Positions 34,689 to 41,535 of a stretch of DNA of 64,000 bases are shown here, piece by piece. A program made the translations under genes and the position numbers. The DNA comes from Acidianus brierleyi (GTDB lineage: Archaea > Thermoproteota > Thermoprotei_A > Sulfolobales > Sulfolobaceae). The notes beneath the pieces were generated by a model, which did not search any database, was not told the origin of the DNA, and was given only the letters and a program-made list of their open reading frames with translations. Position 1 is the stretch's first letter. Each line of letters opens with the position of its first letter. The DNA is taken from assembly GCF_003201835.2 (NCBI RefSeq), contig NZ_CP029289.2:2550501-2614500 (forward strand), in the 5' to 3' direction.

Positions 34689-34784
34689 GTTTCCCAGTTG
34701 GAGAGTATTACTCTCCCCAACTAATTAATCTATATAGGTTCAAAGGGGGCGGAAGACTCCATCCGTAAGGGTGGAGATGGATAG
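34608..34784 (-). ncRNA. candidate IS110 bridge RNA in the left-end noncoding region
   Basis: Between the element's left end and the probable transposase ATG (34607) lie about 175 noncoding bases, the size and place of the bridge RNA in IS621-type IS110 elements. They contain an 11-bp stem with a 2-base bulge (34696-34722, AGTTG-GAGAGT/ACTCTC-CC-CAACT), conserved in copy 2 at 45003-45029, and an outer hairpin near 34741-34793. Function as a bispecific guide RNA is inferred from the family; no expression evidence exists here. Confidence 0.35.
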
Positions 34785-34793
34785 CCCCCTTTG
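34741..34793. repeat. 10-bp inverted repeat at IS110/TnpB element junction
   Basis: CAAAGGGGGC (34741-34750) and GCCCCCTTTG (34784-34793) are exact complements. Between them CTCCATCC and GGGTGGAG form a second, imperfect stem. The left arm is inside the IS110 similarity, and the right arm abuts the promoter of the TnpB gene. Confidence 0.7.
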
Positions 34794-34798
34794 TAAAA

Positions 34799-34806
34799 CT
34801 TATATA
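34799..34806 (+). promoter_or_regulatory. TATA box of tnpB
   Basis: CTTATATA is centred 26 bases before the ATG at 34829, which fits a leaderless transcript. Confidence 0.55.
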
Positions 34807-34828
34807 CTTCTTTTTCAAATATTCTATT

Positions 34829-36034
34829 ATGTCCGACGTAGGGTTACGCTTCAGAGCTTACGCTGACGAACAAACATTGAGGGCGTTAAAAGCCCAGTTG
34901 AGGTTAGCATCAGAAGTATACAACACTCTACGTTGGGCAGACATCTATTTTCATGAGAGAGACGGAAAAGGACTCACTAAGACGGAGTTGAGGCAACTAG
35001 CTCTCGATCTGAGAAAACAGGATGAACAATATCAACATCTATATTCCCAAACACTGCAGCAGATTGCAGACAGATTCTACGACGCTAGACAGAGGTTCTT
35101 CGATGGGTTAGCACGTTACCCAAAGGAAAAGAAAGCACACAAGTGGTACTCCCTCGTCTACCCTCAATCAGGTTGGAAAGTCCTGAAGGTGAGAGAAATA
35201 AGGACGAAGAGCAAGAAGAACAAGAAGAAGGTAATAACGCTTCAGCTGTCAAACCTAGGGATCTTCAACGTTATTGTTCATAGGGACTTCCCGCTAGACA
35301 AGGTAAAGAGGGTAGTAATCAAGTTAACACCATCAGGGAGAGTTTACATTACTTTCGTTGTGGATCAAGAGTATCCTCAACTCCCAAAGACAAACAAAGT
35401 TGTTGCTGTGGATGTTGGCGTAGAGAAACTTCTCACTACCTCTGACGGGGAATATGTGCCAAACATGAGGCCTTACGAGAAGGCACTCAACAAGATGAAG
35501 AAGCTTCATAAAGCTCTCTCACGGAAGAAGTTCTTGTCACACAACTGGTTTAAGGCAAAGATTCGTCTAGCGAGGGCTCACGAACACTTGAAGAACCTTA
35601 GGAAGGACATGTACATGAAACTTGGTAAGTATTTTGCTGAGCATTATGATGTTCTCGTAATGGAGGATATTCGCGTTAAGCAACTTGTTGGTAAGTCTCT
35701 CAGAAGGCTGAGGATGAGGTTACACGATGTTGCTATTCATGAGCTTAGGAGTATCATGAGATATCAACTTGGGAAGTACGGTAAGAAACTCACTCTAGTG
35801 GATCCTGCTTTTACTTCAATGACTTGTGCTAGGTGCGGACATGTTAAGAAAGATTTGACGTTGGCTGATCGTGTGTTTGTCTGTCCCAAGTGCGGTTGGG
35901 TCGCTGATCGTGATTATAATGCTTCCCTCAACATCCTAAGAAGATCGGGGTCGGAACGACCCTTAGTGCCTGTGGAGCTGAGACCTCTACCTTTGGCAAG
36001 CCTCGGCTTTGAAGCAGGAAGCCACGTCCGTTAG
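34829..36034 (+). CDS. tnpB: TnpB RNA-guided nuclease, complete
   Basis: 401 residues, normal for TnpB. All three RuvC acids are present: Asp in VAVDVGVEKLLTT, Glu in LVMEDIRVKQL and Asp in VADRDYNASLNI. The zinc ribbon is complete (CARCGHVKKDL and CPKCGW). The N-terminal REC/wedge-like region starts SDVGLRFRAYADEQ. TnpB proteins cut DNA next to a short TAM, guided by an RNA from the element's right end, and help retain the element. The gene is richer in G+C than its neighbours, a sign of its mobile origin. No damage is seen. Confidence 0.92.
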   Translation: MSDVGLRFRAYADEQTLRALKAQLRLASEVYNTLRWADIYFHERDGKGLTKTELRQLALDLRKQDEQYQHLYSQTLQQIADRFYDARQRFFDGLARYPKEKKAHKWYSLVYPQSGWKVLKVREIRTKSKKNKKKVITLQLSNLGIFNVIVHRDFPLDKVKRVVIKLTPSGRVYITFVVDQEYPQLPKTNKVVAVDVGVEKLLTTSDGEYVPNMRPYEKALNKMKKLHKALSRKKFLSHNWFKAKIRLARAHEHLKNLRKDMYMKLGKYFAEHYDVLVMEDIRVKQLVGKSLRRLRMRLHDVAIHELRSIMRYQLGKYGKKLTLVDPAFTSMTCARCGHVKKDLTLADRVFVCPKCGWVADRDYNASLNILRRSGSERPLVPVELRPLPLASLGFEAGSHVR

Positions 36035-36050
36035 GGCGTAGTAGTTCACC
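35900..36050 (+). ncRNA. candidate omega RNA (reRNA) overlapping tnpB 3' end
   Basis: TnpB guide RNAs come from the 3' end of tnpB and the right end of the element. Here AAGCC-TC-GGCTT (35998-36009) and ACGTCC-GTTA-GGGCGT (36024-36039) form two hairpins, the second across the tnpB stop codon, followed by AGTAGTTCACC. The guide would start at about 36050. The 5' limit is a guess. Confidence 0.5.
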
Positions 36051-36210
36051 ATAAAATAATTGTATAGTTTTCCCTTCTATTACCATGAATCGTTTCATAT
36101 AAGAAAATAATTTAACAGATTAAAATTTCAATAGTTTCGATTATGGACTACTTTACCATTTTCATTTTAGTAGAATAGTTAATTTCTATATTATATTTCA
36201 TTCTGACTAT

Positions 36211-36963
36211 TTAAACGTAGTCATATATATTGTTTATATCCAGAATACTGGAATTGTCCTTAGAGGAAACTAGTGAATATTTCCTTTCTCCTATTTCAAT
36301 TTTAAGTATTGAGCCTTCTTTATTTCCTTCGACTAATTTGCTTGAAAGGAATTCTTTTACTGTAATAGGGCCATATAGCTTACCTTCAATCATTAGGTAC
36401 ATATTCCATTCTTGAAAGTTCTTTAACATTTCGAGGTCATGAGTTACTATGAACCCTTCTTTTCCATATTTGTTTAGCCATTTCATCATTATATTTTTTC
36501 TGTTTTTATCTAAATTTTCGAAAGGTTCATCTATCATCACGATTTTAGGTTCAGATGATAATGCTAACGCTGTAAATACTATTGTTTTTTCTCCCATGGA
36601 AAGGGAAAAAGGATTTTTATCTAAGGGATTAATATTTACTTCTTTCATCATACTTTCAAAAAGATCTTTTTTGCATCCCTTAATTTCTGATAATATGGAA
36701 AGAATGTCTTTAACTTTCATTGCTATGTAATAAGCGTCTGGTATGTTAGTGGAGAGGGAAATATAATTAATATCCTTCAACTCGTTTCCGTCTATTTTTA
36801 CACTTCCTTTATATCTATAAAATCCGCTTAGTGTTTTAAGCAACGTCGTTTTCCCAGACCCGTTGGGACCTAAAATTAAAGCTTTATTATTTAATCTAAA
36901 ATTAATATTCTTTAGAATTATTTTTCCTCTAATCTCTAATGAAAGATTATTTGCTTCTATCAT
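36211..36963 (-). CDS. ABC transporter ATP-binding protein
   Basis: About 250 residues from the ATG at 36963 (MIEANNLSLEIRG). The frame is open 21 codons further up, but those residues have no family match and a TATA-like stretch near 36984 fits a start at 36963. Walker A is LGPNGSGKTTLL, the signature motif is reduced to FSLSMGEKT, Walker B is KIVMIDEPFENLD, and the switch His is in FIVTHDLEML. Compact in size, it is divergent from the permease gene at 37.1 kb, its probable partner. Confidence 0.82.
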   Translation of the reverse strand: MIEANNLSLEIRGKIILKNINFRLNNKALILGPNGSGKTTLLKTLSGFYRYKGSVKIDGNELKDINYISLSTNIPDAYYIAMKVKDILSILSEIKGCKKDLFESMMKEVNINPLDKNPFSLSMGEKTIVFTALALSSEPKIVMIDEPFENLDKNRKNIMMKWLNKYGKEGFIVTHDLEMLKNFQEWNMYLMIEGKLYGPITVKEFLSSKLVEGNKEGSILKIEIGERKYSLVSSKDNSSILDINNIYDYV

Positions 36964-36998
36964 ATGATTAAGTATACTAACTTTTAAAATAAGGGGAC

Positions 36999-37095
36999 AT
37001 GTTAGTTCGAAAATTGTACCTTTCATTTCTAATTAAGTATGTTCGATCACTAATGTATTCTATGGAGTACTTAAAATATGCATTAAAATCTCTCC
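36999..37095 (+). repeat. ~100-bp imperfect inverted repeat, copy A (partner 39666-39762)
   Basis: From 36999 onward the plus strand matches the minus strand from 39762 downward: the first 26 bases are identical, then about 80-85% similarity over roughly 95 bases. It covers the region just upstream of the permease and the start of its coding sequence. Both copies can be read as MLVRKLYLSxLIKYVRSL. Confidence 0.75.
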
Positions 37096-37865
37096 TTAAA
37101 GATAAGAGAACATTAATATGGTCTTTATCTTTTTCTTTATTTCTTGATATTTTAATTATTTTCTATCTAAATCATATTGGAGGAGTAATTGATAAGCAAA
37201 CAATTTCATTGGCGTCTGGAATAGTTTATGCCCTAATTGTAATGATGTCTATGAGTTTTGCGTCAATAGCTATTGGAAGATCCTTCGTTGAACAATCTAG
37301 GTCATTTGGTTATATTTTCAAATTTTCTAAAATGAATGGTAAAAGTTATTTAATACAATTAATTAGTGCAGTAGCTCTTATTTATTTCATAATTTCCTCA
37401 GTATTTCTAGTTATTACTTCTTATCTTTTTTATGCTAAATATGACATATTCGTTTTACCCTATAATACTGTCGAATTGCTCTTAATTTCTGTTATTGGTG
37501 GATTAACGTTAATGGGATTTGTATTGTTAACTAATGAGATTGTTCTAAGATTTCAAGGAAGAAAAAACATAAACTTCGTTCAGTTTGTTCCAGTTTATCT
37601 TTATTTTTCATTAGATTGGGCAATAGTGGAATCAGGAGTTCACGGATCTTTATATTATCTTTCTCCGTTTCTTTCAATAACATATCTAATGAGTTATTCA
37701 TATGCAGGGACAACGTTGTTTCCATTTAACGACGTACCTTATCATTTTAATATAGAGCTAAGCATAATTTCTATTATTTCGTGGATTATAACACTTATTG
37801 GGTTAAGTAGTTTACTTATAAAGAAAATATATTTAAGCCCAGAAGAGGAGGAAAGAGTGCTTTAA
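37062..37865 (+). CDS. ABC-type permease
   Basis: About 267 residues from the ATG at 37062 (MEYLKYALKSLLKDKR), with six or so hydrophobic segments, as in ABC export permeases. The frame is open from 36999, but the extra 21 codons lie in a DNA repeat found again at 39.7 kb and are probably not coding. The divergent ATPase gene starts 98 bases away. The next gene, another membrane protein, starts one base after this stop, so an operon is likely. Confidence 0.7.
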   Translation: MEYLKYALKSLLKDKRTLIWSLSFSLFLDILIIFYLNHIGGVIDKQTISLASGIVYALIVMMSMSFASIAIGRSFVEQSRSFGYIFKFSKMNGKSYLIQLISAVALIYFIISSVFLVITSYLFYAKYDIFVLPYNTVELLLISVIGGLTLMGFVLLTNEIVLRFQGRKNINFVQFVPVYLYFSLDWAIVESGVHGSLYYLSPFLSITYLMSYSYAGTTLFPFNDVPYHFNIELSIISIISWIITLIGLSSLLIKKIYLSPEEEERVL

Positions 37866-37866
37866 A

Positions 37867-38514
37867 ATGAGTGATTTCGATCCTTTAGAAAAATTCAAGG
37901 AAGGCGAAGAGTTTGCAAGGAAAGTTTACTTAAGAAAAACAAGGAAAACTATAGGCATTTTTTATTTATTAATTTCTACTTACATTCCATTATCTATTGG
38001 ATTATCGGTAGCTTACTCCTATTTTCTCATTAACACACCTTTTAGCTATTTGAGAGTTGTTATTTATTCTCCATTAATTTATATATTTTATATAATATTT
38101 TCGTCAATTTTGTTGTTCAGACTAAGAAAGATTCCTGAAATAATGAAAAAAATTAGAGAGATAAATGTAAACAGATCAGGAATTAATAAGGCATTCTACT
38201 CAAAACCTTTCTACTTTTTCTTCTCTATAGGCACCATTCTGTTATTAAGTTACGGCACAATAGTATTGGGAGGAGAAGTAGGTAATATTTTAGGAATAAT
38301 GGAGAACTTTATCATTCTTCTATTAATTATCAAATATTTTCACTCGGTCTTTTCCATGCTTAAAGTAGATAAGCCAAGCAAGGAAGATTACATTGCATTA
38401 ATAGGTGCAATAATAGGATTTTCGTTCGGGACTCTTGTTACCCCTTATTTCTTCCTAGTTTTTTCAGCATCTTGGATGTATGCTGGACTAAGTATATTGA
38501 AGAAATATTGGTGA
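37867..38514 (+). CDS. multi-pass membrane protein, unknown
   Basis: 215 residues: a charged N-terminus (SDFDPLEKFKEGEEFARKVY) and about six transmembrane segments. No family recognised. It directly follows the permease and precedes a winged-helix regulator by 6 bases, so it is part of the transporter operon, perhaps as a second membrane subunit. Confidence 0.6.
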   Translation: MSDFDPLEKFKEGEEFARKVYLRKTRKTIGIFYLLISTYIPLSIGLSVAYSYFLINTPFSYLRVVIYSPLIYIFYIIFSSILLFRLRKIPEIMKKIREINVNRSGINKAFYSKPFYFFFSIGTILLLSYGTIVLGGEVGNILGIMENFIILLLIIKYFHSVFSMLKVDKPSKEDYIALIGAIIGFSFGTLVTPYFFLVFSASWMYAGLSILKKYW

Positions 38515-38520
38515 GTATTA

Positions 38521-38835
38521 ATGCCAGAAGAATTTAAGGAGATTATTGATTTTATAAAATCGCCAGTATTCTCAAGCTCTGCTAGAATAGGTATTTTGCT
38601 TGTCTTATTGGGAGTTGATAAAATTACATTTACAGATCTTCTTAATTCGGTTGAAATGTCTAAGTCTTCCTTGTATTCCCATTTAAAGGTATTAGAGGAA
38701 AACGAAATGATAGTAATAAGAGACGTTTTTACTTTAACAAGACCGAGAACTATTATTCAAATAACGCCTAAGGGTAAGGCTATGGTGGAAAGATATTTAC
38801 AACTTTTAGAAAATTATGTAAAGAAAAATAAGTAA
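38521..38835 (+). CDS. winged-helix transcriptional regulator (MarR/HTH-34-like)
   Basis: 104 residues with the winged-helix pattern ITFTDLLNSVEMSKSSLYSHLKVLEENEMI followed by a wing with RTIIQITPKGKAM and a C-terminal helix for dimerisation. It is close to the group of archaeal regulators related to BldD/PaaX-type single-domain repressors. It lies inside the transporter operon, so it probably regulates it. The ligand is unknown. Confidence 0.72.
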   Translation: MPEEFKEIIDFIKSPVFSSSARIGILLVLLGVDKITFTDLLNSVEMSKSSLYSHLKVLEENEMIVIRDVFTLTRPRTIIQITPKGKAMVERYLQLLENYVKKNK

Positions 38836-38874
38836 GTTAATTTCAACTAGCTTTATTATCTATTACACTTTCAA

Positions 38875-39516
38875 ATGTTAATTATGTTTATAGGGCATTT
38901 CGGAATTGCGTTTATTTTAAGTTATTTCTTCCCTTCAATACCGTTGTGGGTTTTCTTAACAGCAGTAAGTTTTCCAGATTTACTTTGGCCAATTTTAGTT
39001 TTAATAGGGAAAGAAAAGGTAATTGTAAATAAAAACAATCCTTTTATGAGCGATGTTAAATTTGAAAGCTATCCATATTCTCACTCTCTTATGTTGTCTT
39101 CATTGTTTTATTGTATATCTGCAGCAATTTTTTCTATAATTCTCGAAAATATATTAATATTTCCATTATTTTTAGTTGGTACAGCGTCTCATTGGTTTCT
39201 TGATTACCTTTACCATATGCACGATATGCCAGTTAAGGGTTTTGGTAAGGACAAGAAAGTAGGTCTAAGTATGTGGAAGAATGGACCCGTAGCGTTTTTC
39301 ATAGAATTGATCTTTTATCTTATAACGGCAATCCTATTTCTTCCTAGTAGATTTGTTCTATCTGCCATAGAAATGGGTCTAATATTTCATTTAGCTAATT
39401 CAAACTCGTTTTTTGGATATATAAAGAAAAATTCTTTAGGTGGATACAAAACTAATGCAATAATGGTTTTTGTAGGCTATTTTCTCTTTATTGTATTAGG
39501 TGGAATATTGACTTGA
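38875..39516 (+). CDS. membrane-bound metal-dependent hydrolase-like protein
   Basis: 213 residues with about five transmembrane segments. The His/Asp pattern IGHFGIAF, SFPDLLWP, YSHSLMLS and ASHWFLDYLYH is that of YdjM/DUF457-like membrane proteins thought to bind metal. An enzymatic function has not been shown for these. It lies 40 bases after the regulator gene, at the end of the transporter cluster. Confidence 0.6.
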   Translation: MLIMFIGHFGIAFILSYFFPSIPLWVFLTAVSFPDLLWPILVLIGKEKVIVNKNNPFMSDVKFESYPYSHSLMLSSLFYCISAAIFSIILENILIFPLFLVGTASHWFLDYLYHMHDMPVKGFGKDKKVGLSMWKNGPVAFFIELIFYLITAILFLPSRFVLSAIEMGLIFHLANSNSFFGYIKKNSLGGYKTNAIMVFVGYFLFIVLGGILT

Positions 39517-39665
39517 CCGATTACAACTATATTAGCAAAAACATCTTGATCTCCTATTCCGTATTATATTCTCATATTCATGAGGATATTCTTCTTTAAG
39601 ATATTCTAATGGATAATAGTATATTGGTATAACATCTGCATTATTATTTCTATTATCTCGTTCTT

Positions 39666-39762
39666 TTAGAGATTTTAAGATGCTTTTTAAGTGCATCATA
39701 GGACGTATTAGTGATCTAACATACTTAATTAGAGACGAAAGGTACAATTTTCGAACTAACAT
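39666..39762 (-). repeat. ~100-bp imperfect inverted repeat, copy B (partner 36999-37095)
   Basis: It is the partner of the repeat at 36999. A 76-codon frame (39532-39762, minus) begins in it, but after the shared segment it has no recognisable similarity, so it is more likely the remnant of a duplicated gene start than a real gene. Confidence 0.7.
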
Positions 39763-39797
39763 ATCTTATCACAAGTTTCTTAAGGTGAACTGTATAA

Positions 39798-39888
39798 ATA
39801 AACGAATTCGTTTATAAAGTTTACAAACCGTGTAATTATAACGTGATCATAACGTTAATAAGCATAATTTATAAACTCTAAAGTTTAT
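39798..39888. promoter_or_regulatory. operator-like palindromes and TATA box before the Cys-containing regulator
   Basis: An 18-bp perfect palindrome (ATAAACGAATTCGTTTAT) lies at 39798-39815, an almost perfect GTTTATAAA-G-TTTACAAAC at 39810-39828, and ATAAACT-CTAA-AGTTTAT at 39871-39888. The TATA box TTTATAAA (39868-39875) is 26 bases before the ATG at 39897, and the last palindrome overlaps it. The shared core GTTTAT suggests several sites for one dimeric repressor, most simply the product of the next gene. Confidence 0.55.
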
Positions 39889-39896
39889 TATTATTC

Positions 39897-40526
39897 ATGA
39901 ATGAAACTTCCACGGAGAATAGGATAATCTTGTTTATTAAAGAGAAAGGTCCTGTAACACTTCAAGAGATAGCAGATAATTTAGGAATTACTAAGATGGG
40001 AGCATATAAACATGTAACGCAACTTGAACGTAAAGGATTAATTTCTAGGAAAGTCATAAAGAAGGAGGTAGGTAGGCCATCATATGTTTTTAATGTTACT
40101 GAAAGTGGCAAGCTATATTTTACTAATTCTGATTCTCTTATTCTATTAAAATTTTTAGATTATATTAAGAGGGAAGGAAAAGATGAATTAGTAATTAAAT
40201 TTCTTAAGGACAGATTCAAATCTTTATATAATGAATACAAAGATAAACTGGATAAGAAGGATCTGGATGAAAAGGTAGAAATTTTAGGCAAATTGAGAAC
40301 TTCTGAGGGATATATGGCAGAAGTTAAGAAATGTGGAAATTCCTTTGAACTGATGGAGCTAAATTGTCCAATTTATAGGATAGCGTCTCTATTTGGAGAG
40401 GCTTGTTCAATGGAAAGGGATTTATTTTCCAAGGTTTTGGACGCTGAAGTAGAAAATTCTCATAGACAAGTTGATAACTCTAATGTTTGTAGGTTTATAA
40501 TAAGACCTAAAAGTAATATTCATTGA
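39897..40526 (+). CDS. helix-turn-helix regulator with a SufR-like cysteine domain
   Basis: 209 residues. The N-terminal winged helix is ArsR/DeoR-like (GPVTLQEIADNLGITKMGAY). The C-terminal domain has four cysteines spaced like iron-sulfur regulators of COG2345 (SufR-type): Cys in VKKCGNSF, LNCPIY, EACSME and NVCRFI. Binding of an Fe-S cluster that senses redox or iron status is inferred. Palindromes upstream of its leaderless start suggest self-regulation. It is transcribed alone. Confidence 0.7.
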   Translation: MNETSTENRIILFIKEKGPVTLQEIADNLGITKMGAYKHVTQLERKGLISRKVIKKEVGRPSYVFNVTESGKLYFTNSDSLILLKFLDYIKREGKDELVIKFLKDRFKSLYNEYKDKLDKKDLDEKVEILGKLRTSEGYMAEVKKCGNSFELMELNCPIYRIASLFGEACSMERDLFSKVLDAEVENSHRQVDNSNVCRFIIRPKSNIH

Positions 40527-40581
40527 ATAGCTTGTAAGTTAAACTATAAGTTTTAATAGTATTTAAAATAATAGAGAACAT

Positions 40582-41487
40582 ATGGAGGACGTAGTAAAAA
40601 ACCTGGTGAATAATGCGGAATTTGTTAGTAAAGTTGCGGACGAAGTGGAAAAAAGAGTTACTATTAAGGAGTTGAAAGAAATTAACGAAAAAATTAGCTA
40701 TCTAATAACTAACGTAAGCCAATTAGTGGACTCGATGAAATTAGTTTGGGAGAAATTCGAAGATTATGATAAGAAATTTAACATAATTCTTGAGCAGATA
40801 TATAGAAATCAAGAAGATATAAAAAGATTGAATGAACGTTTAGATAAGCATGAGGAAGAGATTAAGAAGCTCAATGAACGTTTAGATAAGAACGAAGAAA
40901 AATTGGACAAAATGATTCAGAATCTAGGCAAGCATGAGGAAGAGATTAAGAAGCTCAATGAACGTTTAGATAAGAACGAAGAAAAATTGGACAAAATGAT
41001 TCAGAATCTAGGCAAGCATGAGGAAGAGATTAAGAAGCTCAATGAACGTTTAGATAAGAACGAAGAAAAATTGGACAAAATGATAAAAAAACTAGATCAA
41101 GATTATAAAACAATAGCTAGAGTAGTAGGAAATACTGAAGAAGAGGCTTTAGATTATTTAACATGGAAATTTAAGAACGAATTTGGTAAAGACGTTGAGC
41201 TTTATAGGCTAGATATACCTCATGTTACTGAAATAGATATTTATGGAGAATTTGAAGATTATGTCATAATAGGAGAAACCAAAGAACGTGGAAGTATATC
41301 GGCATATAATGAACTTGCAAGGCATGTTAAGAAACTTCAAAAAATTAAACCTGAAATTAACAATAAGAAATTAATTCTAATAATTTATGCCTTGGCTCCA
41401 AGTAAAGATCTAATAGATCAGTGCAGGAAAGAAGGTATTTATCTTACTTCTGGATTTAGAGATTACAGCCAACTTAAATTAACATAA
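40582..41487 (+). CDS. coiled-coil protein with C-terminal PD-(D/E)XK-like nuclease domain (DUF3782-like)
   Basis: 301 residues. Residues ~1-170 are a long coiled coil, including three almost identical 28-residue units (KHEEEIKKLNERLDKNEEKL...). The C-terminal ~130 residues have the core of a restriction-nuclease-like fold: an early acidic residue, EIDIYGEF, then IIGETKERG (the E-x-K element) and a strand LILIIYALAP. Proteins of this type are common in thermophilic archaea and cyanobacteria with no proven function. It lies alone 55 bases after the regulator gene, upstream of the convergent 1010-residue NTPase. Confidence 0.7.
   Translation: MEDVVKNLVNNAEFVSKVADEVEKRVTIKELKEINEKISYLITNVSQLVDSMKLVWEKFEDYDKKFNIILEQIYRNQEDIKRLNERLDKHEEEIKKLNERLDKNEEKLDKMIQNLGKHEEEIKKLNERLDKNEEKLDKMIQNLGKHEEEIKKLNERLDKNEEKLDKMIKKLDQDYKTIARVVGNTEEEALDYLTWKFKNEFGKDVELYRLDIPHVTEIDIYGEFEDYVIIGETKERGSISAYNELARHVKKLQKIKPEINNKKLILIIYALAPSKDLIDQCRKEGIYLTSGFRDYSQLKLT
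40846..41097 (+). repeat. three tandem 84-bp in-frame repeats
   Basis: Units start at 40846, 40930 and 41014. Units 1 and 2 are identical by eye, and unit 3 differs only at its 3' end. Each codes for 28 residues (four heptads) of the coiled coil, so unit-number change keeps the frame and only lengthens the rod. Confidence 0.9.
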
Positions 41488-41535
41488 AAATTTTTCATAA
41501 CAATAATTTGTATTTACAGTATATCTCTTCAATTT

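Larger units (their letters stand above)
33532..34784 (-). mobile_element. IS110-family insertion sequence, copy 1
   Basis: Limits are set by comparison with the inverted second copy (44951-46139). Similarity ends at 33532 on the right-end side and at about 34784 on the left-end side, possibly 34793. It encodes a DEDD transposase in two frames, has a structured 5' noncoding end and, 3' of the gene, an 8-bp hairpin (GCCACGTG, loop of 12, CACGTGGC at 33588-33615). No target duplication is visible, as expected for IS110. The size is close to ISC1190-type elements of Sulfolobus, an assignment made from memory. Confidence 0.8.
34785..36050 (+). mobile_element. IS200/IS605-type (tnpB-only, IS1341-like) element
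   Basis: It contains one intact tnpB and no tnpA (Y1 transposase). The left limit is set at the edge of the IS110 similarity and is approximate. The right limit is placed after GTAGTTCACC, a typical right-end sequence following a hairpin that covers the tnpB stop. Without tnpA it would need a Y1 transposase in trans to move. Confidence 0.6.

Noticed and set aside
34427..34768. Long plus-strand frame across IS110 copy 1 (and its equivalent at 44981-45292)
   Set aside because: It lies antisense to the transposase and exists only because of its codon composition.
39532..39762. 76-codon minus-strand frame as a gene
   Set aside because: Its start is a copy of the repeat at 36999 and the remainder shows no recognisable protein; treated as a repeat remnant.
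40846..41097. Three tandem repeats considered as a short CRISPR array
   Set aside because: The units are contiguous with no spacers, keep the reading frame and encode coiled-coil heptads.
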